A DNA stretch of 64,000 nucleotides from Azotimanducus sp965199815 (GTDB taxonomy: Bacteria; Pseudomonadota; Gammaproteobacteria; Pseudomonadales; Azotimanducaceae). This document shows, in pieces, positions 1 through 15,000 of this stretch; the first letter of the stretch is position 1, and every line of letters starts with the position of its first letter. A program made the translations under genes and the position numbers. The stretch is from NCBI GenBank assembly GCA_965199815.1, contig CBDATE010000018.1, positions 372,001 to 436,000 on the forward strand, written 5' to 3'. Below the pieces are notes generated by a model. That model was not told the origin of the DNA, searched no databases, and worked only from the letters and a program-made list of their open reading frames with translations.

Positions 1-3000
1 ATTGTGGCGGCGGTCAACAACGTCAGCGACTGCGCGGATGTGGCGGGTGCCCAGCTCGCCGCTATCAAGAGCCTGGCCCTCACCGGCAAGAAGCTTTCCA
101 GCCTGAAGACGGGCGACTTCGATGGGCTGACCGGGCTGGGTGCTCTGCGCATGAACAACAATCCTTCGCTGACCTCGCTGCCCGTCGGCATCTTTGACGA
201 TCTCATCGAGCTGACCATTCTCGACTTTTCACTGAGTGGCGTGGCCACGCTACCGGAAGGCATCTTCGACCAACTCACCAGGTTGAGAGTACTCACTGCC
301 GGAGGCAACCCGCTGACCTCCTTGCCCGCCGACATCTTCGAAAAGCTCACGGATCTGCGCGATGTGGATCTCGGTGCCACCAAACTGACCTCGCTGCCCG
401 CCGAGATATTTGACGGGCTCACGAAGATGGTCAGGCTGCGTCTCGACGGCAACTCCAGCCTGACCTCCCTGCCCGCAGGCATCCTCGATGATCTCACGAG
501 GCTGACGCTTCTCGCGTTGGGAGCCAATAAACTGTCCTCGCTGCCGGACAACATCTTTGCCAGGCTCACCGTCCTGACGGATCTCAACCTCGACTCCAAC
601 CCCGGCGCGCCCTTCAAACCAACCGTCACGGTCGGTGCCGACCAGCTCGTTGTCGTCGGTACCGAGGTCTCGCTCGCGGGCGTGGCGAGCGGCCCCTGGG
701 GCGGCAACGTCACCTGGGCCTGGACGCAGGTGGACGGGGCAAGCTCGACCACCGAGGTGACGAGCGGTGGCGTGACGCTCACCGGTGCCAGCAGCGCCAC
801 GGCTTCCTTCACCGCGCCAGACACGGCCGAGGAGCTGCACTTCATGCTCGAGCTCACTCCGGTGCCGGGTACGACAGGAGAAGTCGGCATCAGCGTCAGC
901 GACCCCGCGTGGGTGACCGTGACGGTCAACGCCCCGCCGCGGGTGGCGAACACGCTTCTCTCCCAGGGCGTACAGCCGGGCGTGGCGTTCAGCTACACCT
1001 TCCCGGAGAACACCTTCACCGACTCGCCCGGTGACACGCTCACCTACACGGCAAGTGCGCAGGGTGGCGCTGCGCTGCCCACCTGGCTCGAATTCAACGC
1101 CATGACCCGCACCTTCTCGGGTACGCCGCCGAATGACTACGACGGCAGTCTGACGGTGACGGTGGTCGCGAGCGACGGCAAGGGCGGCTCCGTCAGCGAC
1201 TTCTTCGACCTCCTGCTCACCCCGACGGATGTCTGCAACCGCACCCCCATCGTGCAGCAGGTCATCTCCGCAACCGTCCCGTCGGCATTCGGAAACTGTG
1301 CTGTCGTGACGCCTGAGCAGCTCGCGCGCATCACCTCTCTGGACATGTCGCGCAAGACCCTGAGGGTCCAATTCAGCGGGGCACGCCTCGAGCGTCTGCG
1401 GGCGGGCGATTTCAATGGTCTGACCGGATTGAAGACGCTCAATCTGTCTAACAATAGCCTGACCGAGCTGCCCGATGACATCTTCGCTCCGCTCACGGCC
1501 TTGACGAACCTGAACCTGACCAACAATCCGGGCGCGTCCTTCAGACCCGTGGTGGATGCCGGCCCCGACCGCTCGGTGCTGCCGGGTGCCGCGGTCAGGC
1601 TCCCCCCGGCACAGGTGTCCGGCCCCTGGGGTGAGCGGGTGGCCTGGAAGTGGACGCAGGTCACCGCCGCCGGCGTGACAACACCGGTCAGCGGTGGCGT
1701 GAAGCTCACCGGTGCCACTGATGCCAGCGTTTCCTTCACCGCGCCGAGCACTCCCGGGGATGTGCATTTGATGCTGAGAGCCGAGCCGACATCGGGTGTG
1801 AGGTTTGGCGCGCTCTTCAGCGCGCCCGACTGGGTCACGGTGACCGCCAACACCGCCCCGGTGCTGGCGAACGCCCTGCCCGACCAGACAGCGATAGCGG
1901 GGACGGCGTTCCTGCACAGGCTTGCGGAAAACAGCTTCACCGATGCCGACAGCAGCAACACGCTCACCTACCGCGCGCAGCGCGCAGACGGCAGCGCGCT
2001 GCCTGGCTGGCTGATCTTCAACACTGTCATCCGCACCTTCTCGGGTACGCCGCAACTCGCGGATATCGGGACATTGTCGATCAAGGTGACCGTGCGCGAC
2101 GGCAACGGCGGGTTGGTGAGCGATGTCTTCGATATTCGGGTGGCTGGAACGGATGTCTGTACGCGCACGAGTGAAGTGCGCGCCGCCATCCTGGCAGCGG
2201 TCACCGAAGTCAGCGACTGTGCGGACCTGACACCCACCTGGCTCGCGGCCATCAGCAGCCTTGATGTTTCCGACCATGGCAGCGGCCTGACAAGCCTGCG
2301 TACGGGCGACCTGGAAGGGCTCACCGGATTGACCGAGCTCGACCTGTCCGGCAACCGCCTGGCATCGCTGCCTGCGGATGTCCTTGATGAACTCGCGGCG
2401 TTGACCTCGCTGGATCTGTCGAACAATACCCTGGCATCCACATCCCTGCCGGAAGGCTTGTTCGCCCCGCTCGCCAGCCTCGCCACGCTGCGCCTGGCCG
2501 GCAATCCGGGGGTGCCCTTCGCGCCCACAGTCAACGCCGGCGACGACCGTGGCGCACCCACCGGTACCCGCGTGACGCTCGCCGCGCGCGTGACCGGCCC
2601 CTGGGGCGAGCGCGTCACCTGGGCCTGGACGCAAGTGGCTGGAGCAAGTTCGACCACGCCGGTGACGGGTGGCGTGACGCTTGCCGATTCGAATAGTGCC
2701 AGCGCCTCGTTCACCACGCCGAACGCCTCCGGTGCCCTGCATTTCATGCTTGTCGTCACCCCCGCGACCGGTGCCGTGAACGGTGCCGCCAGTGTGCGCG
2801 ACTGGGTGACGGTGGATTCCATGGGTGTTTGCGGACGCACACCGCAGGTGCGTGATGCCATCCTGGCGGCGGTCACCGGTGTCAGCAATTGCGCCGACCT
2901 CACGCCTGCCCAGCTTGCCGGCATCACCAGCCTGAACGTGTCCGGCCATGGCAGCGCACTCGCCAGTCTGCGCACAGGCGACTTCGGCGGCCTGAGCGGT

Positions 3001-6000
3001 CTGACGCAGCTCTATCTGAACAACAACGGCCTGACGGCGCTGCCGACCGGCATCTTCGCCGGGCTGAGCAAGTTGACGGTTCTGCGCCTCGACCGCAACG
3101 CCCTGTCGCCGTCGGGGCTGCCCGCGGGTGTTTTCGCACCGCTTGCCGGTCTGACCAGGCTGGAGCTGGCCAGCAATGCCTTGTCGTCAGCGCTGCCCGA
3201 TGGCATCTTCGCACCGCTCACCGCCCTGACGACGCTCGATCTTGCCGGTAACAGCGGCGCACCCTTCAAACCGACGGCGGATGCCGGTGCCGATCAGCAG
3301 GTATCCTACGGTGTCAAGGTCACGCTCGCGGGCAGCGCGACCGGTGCCTGGGGCGGCAATGTGGGCTGGCAGTGGACGCAGGTAGATGGTGCCAGCTCGA
3401 ATACCGCGGCCGCCGATGCCGTGACGCTTGCCGATGCCGCCACCGCCAAACCCTCCTTCACCGCTCCGGGGGCGGCCGCCAGCCTGCACTTCCGGGTCGT
3501 GGTCACGCCGCTGTCGGGGCTCGGCAAGGGTGCCGCCGCCAGCGCAGCGAGCTGGGTGACAGTGCAGGCGGGCAACACCGTCCCCACTCTGAGGAAGGCG
3601 ATTCCGGATGCCTTCGTGGTGCCGGGCATGGCTTTCAGCTACAGCTTTCCGGAGAATACCTTCGCCGATGCAGACGGCGACCCGCTCGCCTACACGGCCA
3701 CGAAGCCGGATGACAGCGCGCTGCCCGACTGGCTGAATTTCGAGCAGGACGATACGCCGCGCACATTCTCGGGCACGGTGCCGAGCACCTTCATCGACGC
3801 AGTGTCGGTGAAGGTGAGCGCGAGCGACGGCACGGCCACGGTCAGCGACACCTTCGACATCAGGCTCAGGCTGCCGGGCGTTTGTTTGCGTACACGCCAG
3901 GTGCGCGATGCCATCGTGGCGGCGTTGGACGGGGTCAGCGATTGCGCGGATGTGACGGATACCCAGCTCGCCGGTATCACGAACCTGAGCTTCATCAACA
4001 AGGGGCTTGCCAGCCTGAAGACGGGCGACTTCGATGGGCTGACCGGGCTGGGTGCTCTGCGCATGAACAACAATCCTTCGCTGACCGCGCTGCCCGCCGG
4101 CATCTTTGACGATCTCGCCAAACTGACCATTCTCGACTTTTCACTGAGTGGCGTGGCCACGCTACCGGAAGGCATCTTCGACCAACTCACCAGGTTGAGA
4201 GTACTCACTGCCGGAGGCAACCCGCTGACCTCCTTGCTCGCCGACACCCTCGACAAGCTCACGGATCTGCGCGAGGTGGATCTCGGTGCCACCAAACTGA
4301 CCGCGCTGCCCGCCGATATATTTGACGGGCTCACGAAGATGGTCAGGCTGCGTCTCGACGGCAACTCCCGTCTGACCTCGCTGCCCGTCGGCATCCTTGA
4401 CGAGCTCGGCAAGCTGGTGGATCTGAACCTCAACAACACTCCACTGACCTCGCTGCCGGAAGGTCTTTTCGAGCAGACCACATCTCTGGACACTCTGAAC
4501 CTGTCGAACATACCGGCCGCGCCTTTCAAACCGACGGCGAATGCCGGTGCCGATCGGGCGGTGCCCGTCGCTGCCACGGCCACCCTGGCGGGAGAAGCCT
4601 CGGGTGCCTGGGGCGAGCGGGTGACCTGGGCCTGGACGCAAGTAGATGCTCCGGGCTCGACCACCGCGGTCACCAGCGGGGTGACGCTTGCCGACGCGAG
4701 TAGCGCCAACCCCTCCTTCACCGCGCCGGATACGGTCGGCGACCTGCACTTCATGCTCATCGTCACGCCGCTGCCGCCACCGGGGGCGCTGGTGGTCGGT
4801 GTCGCCGCCAGCAGTCCTGATTGGGTAACGATAACGACCAGTACCGTGCCCACTGTGGCGAACCCGCTGCCTGACCAACAGGCGATACCGGGCGTGGCGT
4901 TCAGCTACGCCTTCCCGGACAACACCTTCGCCGATTCGCCCGGCGACACACTCACCTACACCGCGACCAGGGCGGACGGCACGGACCTGCCCGCGTGGCT
5001 GAGCTTCGATGCTGCAACGCGCAGCTTCGCGGGCACGGCGCAACTCTCGGATACCGGCCTGCTGTCGCTGAAGGTGACCGCGACCGATGCCAGCGGCGCG
5101 TCGGTGAGCGATACCTTCGACCTTCTGGTCTCCAGGATCAATGTCTGCAACCGTACTTCCCAGGTGCGCGCTGCCATCGTCAGCGCCGTCCCCGGTGTGC
5201 GTCGCTGCGCCTCGCTGACGGCAACGCAGCTCGCCGCCATTACCACCCTGAACCTCGCCAACAGCGGCATCGAAAGCCTGAAGGCGGGAGATTTCGCCGG
5301 TCTCGGCGGATTGCAGATACTGAATCTGAGCAGCACGAGCATGTCGTCGCCGAACAGCCTCACATCCCTGCCGGAAGGCATCTTCGCCCCGCTCACCGCC
5401 TTGACGAGTCTCAACCTGAGCGGCAATCCGGGTGCGCCCTTCAAGCTGACGACGCGCATCGTCTCTGCCGATCAGACGGTGGCGGGCGACACGCTCGTCG
5501 AGTTGTCGGCGCGGGTGGTCGGCCCTTGGGGCAGTAATGTCATCTGGGCCTGGACACAGGTGGATGGCGATGAATCCACCACCGAGGTCGGCGAGGGCGG
5601 CGTGACGCTTGCCGGTGCGGACAAGGCGACGGCCTCGTTCACCGCGCCCGACATGGATGCGACGCTGTACTTCACGCTGCGAGCCACCCCGAAGTCGGGC
5701 ATCGGCCTCGGCGTGGAAGCCGCCGAGGTGCGCCGCGCCAGGGTGACCGTAGGGGACGGCAACAACGCGCCGACGGTCGCGACCCCGATCCCCGATCAGG
5801 TGGCGATTCCCGGTGCCATGTTCAGCTACGCCTTTCCGGCCAACACCTTCAGCGATGTGGACGTGAACGACACCCTGAGCTACACCGCGATACTCGGGGA
5901 CGGCAGCGAGCTGCCCTCGTGGCTTACCTTCAATGACGGTGAGCGCAGTTTCTCGGGCACGGTGTCGGCCACCTTCAGCGGTCGGCTTGCCGTCAGGGTG

Positions 6001-9000
6001 ACGGCGAAAGACAGCAGTGGCGGGTCGGTGAGCGATGTGTTCGATATCGTGGCATCCGAGACGGATGTGTGCAATCGCACCCCGGCGGTGCGCGATGCCA
6101 TCATCGCCGCCACTGCCGGTATCAGCGATTGCGTGGATGTGACATTGTCCGGGCTCGCGGGCATCGCCAATCTCACCATTGCCAATGTCGGTGCTTCCGG
6201 CAGTCTCGTGGTGGGCGACTTCGCGGGGCTGACCGGGCTTGGCGCGCTGACCCTGAACGCCGCGGGCCTGACCGCGCTCCCCGGCGGCATCTTCGATGCG
6301 CTCACGGCGCTCACCTCGCTGGATCTGGGCGGCAACAGCCTGGCATCCCTGCCCGATAACATCTTCGCCGCGCTCACCAGGCTCGACACCCTGAACCTCG
6401 ACGGCAACCCGGCCAGCTTCAAGCCGAGCGTCAACGCCGGTAGTGACCAGAACGCGCGCACCGGCGTAATGATCGAGCTTGGCGCAACGGTGAGCGGTGC
6501 CTGGGGCGGGAATGTGATCCGGACCTGGACGCAGGTGGATGGTGCCAGTTCGAATACCGCGGTCGCCAACCCCCTGGCGCTCACCGGCGGGAATAGCGCC
6601 AGTGTGTCCTTCACCACCCCGGACACGCCCGAGAACCTGCATTTCAGGCTCATCGCCACGCCCGTGTCGGGAATCGGCATGGGCGCAGCTGCGAGCGACC
6701 CCGATTGGGTGACGGTGTCCATGGCGCTGGCTTCGCCAGCGGGCCTCGAGCTGAAAGCGAACACGCTGTTGGACACCGGGTTCAGCGTGCAATGGGAGGC
6801 GGTGGAGAGCGCTACCGGCTACACGGCGACGGCGGCCGAAGACGGCCGTACGCCGGTGCCGGGCGAGGTGACGGGTGTCGAGGCGACCTTCACCGGCTTG
6901 AGCGATGACACCGAATACAGGGTGTCGGTGACGGCGAGCGACGATGGCGGCGACTATGTGGACAGCGCGGCGGCCACAACGACCGTGACCACGCGCGCGA
7001 CACCTAAGGTGAGGCGCGCTCGGGTGGGCAACGCTCTCCTCGATCTTGAAGGGGAATACGGCCTGAATGACAAGTTTCAGGTGGAACTCATCTTCACGAG
7101 CGATGTCAAGTTCACGGGCGTTCAGGCGAACAATCCGCCAACCGTCGTGATCGATGTGGGGGGTGAGCGCCGCATCGCGAAATTCGATACGGAAGGCTCT
7201 GGTCGAGCGAATGCCTTCCAGGGGTTCCTGTACTTCGTTCAGTCGGGGGATTTCGACACTGACGGTGTCGAACTCCTTGCCCAGAGCATCGAGCTCAATG
7301 GTGCCAGAATCGTGAGCGGCAATCCCGCTCTTGATGCCGACCCGGGCATCGAGGCGCAACCCCTGAGGCAGCTCAATGTCAATCCTGCCATTGACAACGG
7401 CATCCGCACCCTGAACGGCGGCCCGGGCCTGCGCTATTCGTCGCCGCCCGCGACGCTGACAGTGAACACGCCCATGCCCGCCATGACCGTGCGGCTGGTG
7501 AATTCCGACGCCAATCCACCCCCGACCTTCAGCTACGCAGTGACTTCGGGAACCCTGCCAAGGGGGCTGCAGCTCAACGAGACGACCGGTGCCATCACCG
7601 GTACGCCTTCCGAGGCGAGCGACACCGAGACACAGGTGACCGTGACCGGCACCACGGGCACAGACCCCGACACCACGTCCTACGGCACCGAGGTCACCTT
7701 CCCGCCGGTGGGTGAGGAAATCCTTGCCAAGCCGCAGAATCTCGCCCTCGAGGAGGGTGCGCTGGCCTCGATGTTCTTCACCGTGACCTGGGATGCGGTG
7801 GCCAACGCGACGGACTACACGGCGACTGCGGTGGCGGACGGCGGCGAGCCGGTAGCGGGCGTGGTGGTGGGTACCGAGGCGACCTTCTCCGGCCTCACCA
7901 TGAACACCGAGTATCGGGTGTCGGTGGTGGCTACTGCTGCCGCCAACTTCCTGGACAGCGAGGCGGCGGAGCTGACGGTGACCACCACCTTCGATGCCGC
8001 GCTCAGCTATCCCCCGCCGCCTTTGATGCTCACCACCAGCGTCGAAATCGCGCCGCTCACGCCCACCCTCGAGCGGTTCGCCGCTCCCGACGCGGTCACC
8101 TACAGCGTGTCTCCGGCGTTGCCGGAGGGGCTCGAACTCGATGCCGCCAGCGGCGAGATCAGCGGTGCGCCGACCATGGCCACAGGCAGCAGGACCATGG
8201 TGACCGTGACCGCCAGTGCGGGTTCCGGCAACACCGTGCAGAGCGCGACCAAGGATATCGACTTCCCGGCGGTGGCCAAGGGTACGCTGGGCAGCCCGAC
8301 ACATCTGGTGCCCAAGGCGGGTACGCTCACCGAGACCGCATTCACGCTGAGCTGGGATGCCGTGCCCAACGCCGCCGGTTACACGGCGATGGCGAACGAT
8401 GCCGATGGCGGTGAGGCGATTTTCGGCAGGGTGAGCACGCCGAGCTCGGGCCCGCAGGCCGAGTTCACCGGGCTCACCGCGGGTGTCACCTACAGCGTGT
8501 CGGTCACGGCCACCGGCGATGCCAACTATGCGGATAGCGCGCCCGCAACACTGAGTATCGTCGCGGGTGCCAACCAGGCCCCGTTCATTGCAGCGATTGC
8601 CGATCAGCGCGTGACCTATGGTGCGTCGCCGCTGCTCCTCGATGTGGATGCCACGGACGCAAATGCCGGAGACAGCTTGCAGTACCGGGTCGCATCGAGC
8701 AATACGGATGTCGCCACCGTCAACCCCGCATCGCTGACCGATCTTGATGCCAATAGCCGACTGAGGGTGACGCTGGTGGGCAAGGGCACGACCAGCATCA
8801 CGTTGACGGTGACTGACGGCACGGCCAATTCGAGCGAAACCTTCACCTTCACCGTGCTCGGCGTGGCCCTGACCACACCGAGCCTGACGCTGGAGGCGGG
8901 CGACAGGCACCTGACGCCGCGCTGGGCGGCGGTGCCCAACGCGGCGAGCCATGCGCTGCAATGGAAGCTGTCGAGCGTCACCGACTGGGAGGCCCCGACC

Positions 9001-12000
9001 GGCGTGAACACTGTCCGGTCGGCCATGTCGGGCACGGCCATCACCGGCCTTGCCAACGGTACGCAATATGATGTGCGGGTGCGCGCCGAGGTGGGTGAAG
9101 ATGCCACCACCCGTGCCGACAGCGCCTGGTCGAATGTCGTTCAGGGTACGCCGAGAGGGACGGATGTCTGCGACCGCACGAGCGAAGTGCGCGCTGCCAT
9201 CCTCGCCGCGGTCACCGGTGTCAGCGACTGCCTGCGACTGACAGCGACGCAGCTCGCGGCCATCACCGCGCTGAATCTCTCCAACATGAGACTTGCCTCG
9301 CTCGAGGCGGGCGACTTCAACGGCCTGACGGGGCTGACCTCGCTGGATCTGTCGAGCAACAGCCTGGGGTCGCTGCCCGAAGGTATCTTCGCCCCGCTCG
9401 GGGCGCTCACCACGCTGAATCTGACCGGCAACGGCGGTGCTCCGTTCGCACCCGAGGTGCGCACTGCCCGCTCCACCCAGACCGTGGCGCAGGGAACACA
9501 GGTCGAGTTGGCGGGGCTGGTGGCTGGCCCTTGGGGTGGCAATGTCACCTGGGCCTGGACGCAGGTGACCGGCGCGAGTTCGACCACGCCGGTGACCGAG
9601 GGCGGCGTGACGCTCACCGGTGCGACCAGCTCCACGGCCTCGTTCACCACGCCCGCCAGCAACGGGACGCTGTATTTCATGCTCATCGCCACGCCGGCAT
9701 CAGGCACTGGCAGTGGTGCCGCCGCCAGCGTCGCGGCGCGCGTGACGGTGACGGTGAGCGACGGCGCGAACACCAACAATGCACCCACAGTCGCGAATCC
9801 GATTCCCGACCGGGCGGCGATTGTCGGCATGCGGTTCAGCTACGCCTTCGCGGTCAACACCTTCGCTGATGCGGATGCCGGCGACACCCTGAGCTACAGC
9901 GTGGCGCAGGCGGACGGCAGCAGTCTGCCCTCCTGGCTCACGTTCAACGATATTCGGCGCAGCTTCTCGGGTACGCCCCCCGCAACCCTCAGTTCCCGCA
10001 TCCAGGTGCGGGTGACGGCGACGGACCTCAGCGGCGGCTCGGTGAGCGATGTGTTCGACATCGCGGCCTCCGAGACCGATGTCTGCAATCGCACTCCGGC
10101 GGTGCGCGATGCGGTCACCGCGGCCACCTCCGGTGTCAGCGACTGCGCCGCCGTGACCCGTGCCAGGCTCGCCGCCATCACCACGCTGAATCTCTCGAAC
10201 AAGAGCCTGACCTCGCTCGATGCGGGCGACTTCGCTGGACTGATCGGCCTGACCTCGCTGGATCTGTCCGACAACAGCCTGGCATCCTTGCCCGAGGGGC
10301 TCTTCGCCCCGCTGCAAGCCCTCACCACGCTGAATCTGGCCAACAACCCGGGCACGTTCAAGCCGACGGTCAACGCCGGTGTCGATCAGGTCGCGCCCAC
10401 TGGCACCGAGGTCACCCTGTACGCCACGGTGACCGGCCCCTGGGGCGACAAGGTGACCTGGGCCTGGACGCAGGTGGATGGAGCCAGCTCGAACACCACG
10501 GTCGCCAGCCCCGTGACGCTCGAGGATGGTGCTACCGCCAGCCCGTCCTTCAGCGTTCCGAGCGCCCCCGACACCCTGTATTTCAGGGTGGTCGCCACTC
10601 CCGTGTCGGGTACCGGCATGGGCGTGGCCGCCAGCGATGCCGACCGGGTGCAAGTCTCCATGGCGATGCTGGCGATGCCAGCGGGTCTTGCGCTCGAGGA
10701 GAACACGCTGGTAGCAGACGGGTTCAGCGTCGAGTGGCAGGTGGTGGCCAACGCTTCCGACTACAGGGTGACGGCGACACCGACGGGGGCTGGCGGTACG
10801 CCGGTGTCCGTGACGGTGACCGGCAACGCGGCAACCCTCACCGGCTTGCAGGAGGAAACCCGCTACAGCGTGACGGTTGTGGCCAGCAACAGCGCCGGTG
10901 GCTATGCGGACAGCGCGGCCTCCGCGGCGCTCGAGGTGACCACGCGGTCGCTGCCCAAGGTGAAGGTAACCAGAGTGAATGCCGAGCTCGAGGGCAAGGT
11001 GTTTGGCCTTGGCGAGAGGGTCAAGGTGATAGTCACCTTCACGGAAAACACAGTTACCACAGGTGTTCAGCCAGACAATCCGCCCACCATCCTGCTGAAT
11101 GTTGGTGGCCAGCCCCGTATCGCGCGACTCGGCGACTTTACCGGCCCGCTTGCAGAGCCCGGTACGAAGAAAAATTTCTATTACGAGGTGCAGGCGGGCG
11201 ATTTCGACGATGACGGCATCGATCTGCCGGCGCAGAGCATCGCGCTCAATGGCGCCCGGATTGTGGGCGGAGGCAATCCCGCCATCAATGCCGATGTGCG
11301 CATGGAGGCGGAGCAACCCCTGAGACAACTTGCCACGCTCTTTGAAGGCGACCCCAAAATCCGCACCGTGAACGGCGGCCCGGGCCTCGGCTACTCGCCG
11401 CTGCCTGCGATGTTGATGGTGAACGTACCGATCGAAGCCATCACCGCGATACCGCGCAATTTCATGTCCACGGATGCCATCACCTATGCAGTGACGGGAA
11501 CCCTGCCGCCGGGGCTGATGCTCGACAGAACCAGCGGTGCGATCACAGGTGCCCCGACCCTGGCGAACGATACTGCGACCACGGTGACGGTGACCGCCAC
11601 GGCGGGTACCGGCATGGAGGCCCCGACGGCGAGCGCCAGGCTCACCTTCCCGCCGGTGGTCAAGCAGGTGCTCGCCGCGCCGGTGGTGACGCTGGATGCG
11701 GGCGATGGGCAGTTGACGCCGAGTTGGGAAGCGGTCGCGAGCGCGACCGGCTACGAGTTGCAGTGGAAGCCATCGACGACCACCTCCTGGGATGCGCAGA
11801 CGGGCGTTACCAGCGTCTCGTCGGCGATGTCCGGCACGGCCATCACCGGTCTGACCAACGGCCAGACCTACGATGTGCGCGTACGCGCCCAGGTGTCCGC
11901 ATCGATGGTCTATGCGGACGATGGCGCCTGGTCGAGCGAGGTGCAGGGGCGACCGGCGGGGATGGATGTGGCCCCCGACTTCACCAACAAGTCCATCGAC

Positions 12001-15000
12001 GATCAGATCTGGACAGTCGGCACTTCCGTGAGCCTCACGCTGCCGGCGGCCATCGGCGGCAACGGCATCCTGAGCTACCGGATCACGCCCGATCTGCCGA
12101 CCGGCGTGAGCCTCGATGCGGCTACGCGCACCCTGAGCGGTGTCCCCCAGGCGCTGGCCGCTGCCGCCACCTGGACCTGGCGCGCTGCGGACAGCGACAG
12201 CAATGCACAAGACAGCGACACGGCGGCGCTCACCTTCGAGTTGACGGTGCTCGGCGTACCGCTGGCGCCCCCCGAGGTGACGCTGGCAGTGGGCGATGCG
12301 CGCCTGACACCGAGCTGGGCGGCGGTGCCCAACGCGATGAGCTATGCACTGCAATGGAAGCCGTCGAGCGTCGCCGACTGGGAAGCACCGACCGGCGTGA
12401 CCACCTTCGCATCGGTCATGTCGGGCACGGCCGTCACCGGTCTTGTCAACGGTACCCAATACGATGTGCGCGTACGCGCCGAGGCGGCGGATGATTCCAC
12501 CACCCATCTCGACAGCGCCTGGTCGAGCGCCGTTCAGGGTACCCCGAGAGCGACGGATGTCTGCGACCGCACACCGGCGGTACGCGATGCCATTCTTGCT
12601 GCGGTCTCAGGTGTCAACGACTGCCTTCTATTGACACCGACGCAGCTTGCGGCCATCACTGCACTGGATGTCTCGAACAAGAGCCTCGCTGCGCTCGAGG
12701 TGGGCGACTTCAACGGCCTGACCGGCCTGACATCGCTGGACCTGTCGAACAACAGCCTGGCATCGCTGCCCGAGGGGCTCTTCGCCCCGCTCGCGGCGCT
12801 CACCACGCTGAATCTGAGCGGCAACAGCGGTGCTCCGTTCGCGCCCCTGGTGCGCACTGTTCGCTCCACCCCGACCGTGGCGCACGCAGCGAAGGTCGAA
12901 CTCTCGGCGCTGGTGGCTGGCCCCTGGGGCGGCAATGTCACCTGGGACTGGACGCAGGTGACCGGCGCGAATTCGGACACGCCGGTGACCGAGGGCGGCG
13001 TGACGCTCACCGATGCCGGCAAGGCGACGGCCTCGTTCACCGCGCCCGACATGAACACGACGCTGTATTTCACGGTCATCGCCACGCCGGTATCAGGCAC
13101 TGGCAATGGTGCCGCCGCCAGCGGCGCGTCGCGGGTGACGGTGACGGTGAGCGACGGCGGGAATACCAACAATGTGCCCACGGTCGAGAATCCGATTCCC
13201 GACCGGGCGGTGCGTCCGGGTGCCATGTTCAGCTATGTCTTCCCGGTCAACACCTTTGCCGATGCGGATGCCAACGACACCCTGAGCTACAGCGCGGTGC
13301 AGGCGGACGGCAGCAACCTGCCCTCCTGGCTCATGTTCGACGATGGCGCGCGCAGCTTCTCGGGCACGGCCCCCGGAACCTTCAGTTCCCGGATCCAGGT
13401 GCGAGTGACGGCGACGGACGAGAGTGGCGGCTCGGTGAGCGATGTGTTCGCTATCGCGGCCTCCGAGACCGATGTCTGCAATCGCACTCCGGCGGTACGC
13501 GATGCGATCACCGCGGCCGCCTCCGGTGTCAGCGACTGCGCCGCCGTGACCCGTGCCAGGCTCGCCGCCATCACCACGCTGAATCTCTCGAACAAGAGCC
13601 TGACCGCACTCGATGCGGGCGACTTCAGGCGACTGACCGGCCTGACCTCGCTGGATCTGTCCGACAACAGCCTGGCATCCTTGCCTGAGGGGCTCTTCGC
13701 CCCGCTGACGGCGCTCACCACGCTGAATCTGGACGGCAACCCGGGTACGTTCAAGCCGACGGTCAGCGCCGGTGCCGACCAGGCCGCACCTATCGGCGAT
13801 GAGGTCACGCTGCGCGCCACGGTCACCGGCCCCTGGGGCGACAAGGTCACCTGGGCCTGGACGCAGGTGGATGGAGTCGGCTCGACAACCGCGGTCGCCA
13901 CTCCCGTGCCGCTCGAGGATGGTGCCACCGCCAGTCCGTCCTTCAGCGTTCCGAGTACGCCCGCAACCCTCTATTTCAGGGTGGTGGTCACGCCCGTATC
14001 GGGTACCGGCATGGGCGTGGCCGCCAGCGATGCCGACCAGGTGCAGGTCTCCAGGGCGATACTGGCGGCACCCTCGGGTCTCGAGCTGAAGAGAGCCACG
14101 CTGGGGGCTACCGGATTCAGTGTTGAGTGGCAGGCGGTGGCCAATGCCTCCGACTACACGGTGACGGCGACACCGGTCGATGATGGCGGTGCGCCGGTGG
14201 CCGGTGCGGTGACGGGCAGCGAGGCGAGCTTCACCGGCTTGCAGGAGAACACCCTGTATAGCGTGGTGGTTCTGGCCAGGGACACCTCCGGTGGCTACGC
14301 GGACAGCCCGGCTTCCGCCGCGCTCGGGGTGACCACGCAGTCGGTGCCGAGGGTGGTGGCCGTCAAGGCGAACAGTGAGGTCAGAGACAGGGTGTTTCGC
14401 GCTGGCGACAGATTCAAGGTGATAGTGACCTTCACGGAAAACACGGTTACCACAGGTGTTCAGCCAGACAATCCGCCCACCATCCTGCTGGATGTTGGTG
14501 GTGAGCTGCGAACCGCGCAACTCGGCGACTTTACCGGCATATTGGCAAATGCCGATACGAAGAAAAATTTCTATTACGAGGTGCAGGCGGGCGATTTCGA
14601 CGATGATGGCATCGAGCTCCCCGCCCAGAGCATCGCGCTCAATGGTGCGCGGATTGTGGGTGCAGGCAACCCCGCCATCGATGCCGATGTGCGCATGGAG
14701 GCACGGCAACCCCTGAAACAATTTTCCTCGCTCTTTGAAGGCGACCCCCGGTTCCGCACCGTGAACGGCGGCGCGGGCCTCAGCTACTCGCCCCCGCCTG
14801 CGACGCTGACCGCGACCCTGTCCATCGAGACCATGACCGCGATGCCGCGCAATTTCATGTCCACGGATGCCATCGCGTATTCAGTGTCTGCGGGAACCCT
14901 GCCGCCGGGGCTGACGCTCAACGCCATGACCGGTGCGATCACAGGTGCCCCGAGCCAGGCGCGCGACACTGCGGCGACGGTGACGGTGACCGCCACGGCG

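Noticed and set aside
4162..9066. Long antisense open frame (1,634 codons) on the minus strand
   Set aside because: It lies wholly within the LRR/Ig coding region, gives an Arg/His/Gly-rich low-complexity product, and is explained by high GC and codon bias of the sense gene.
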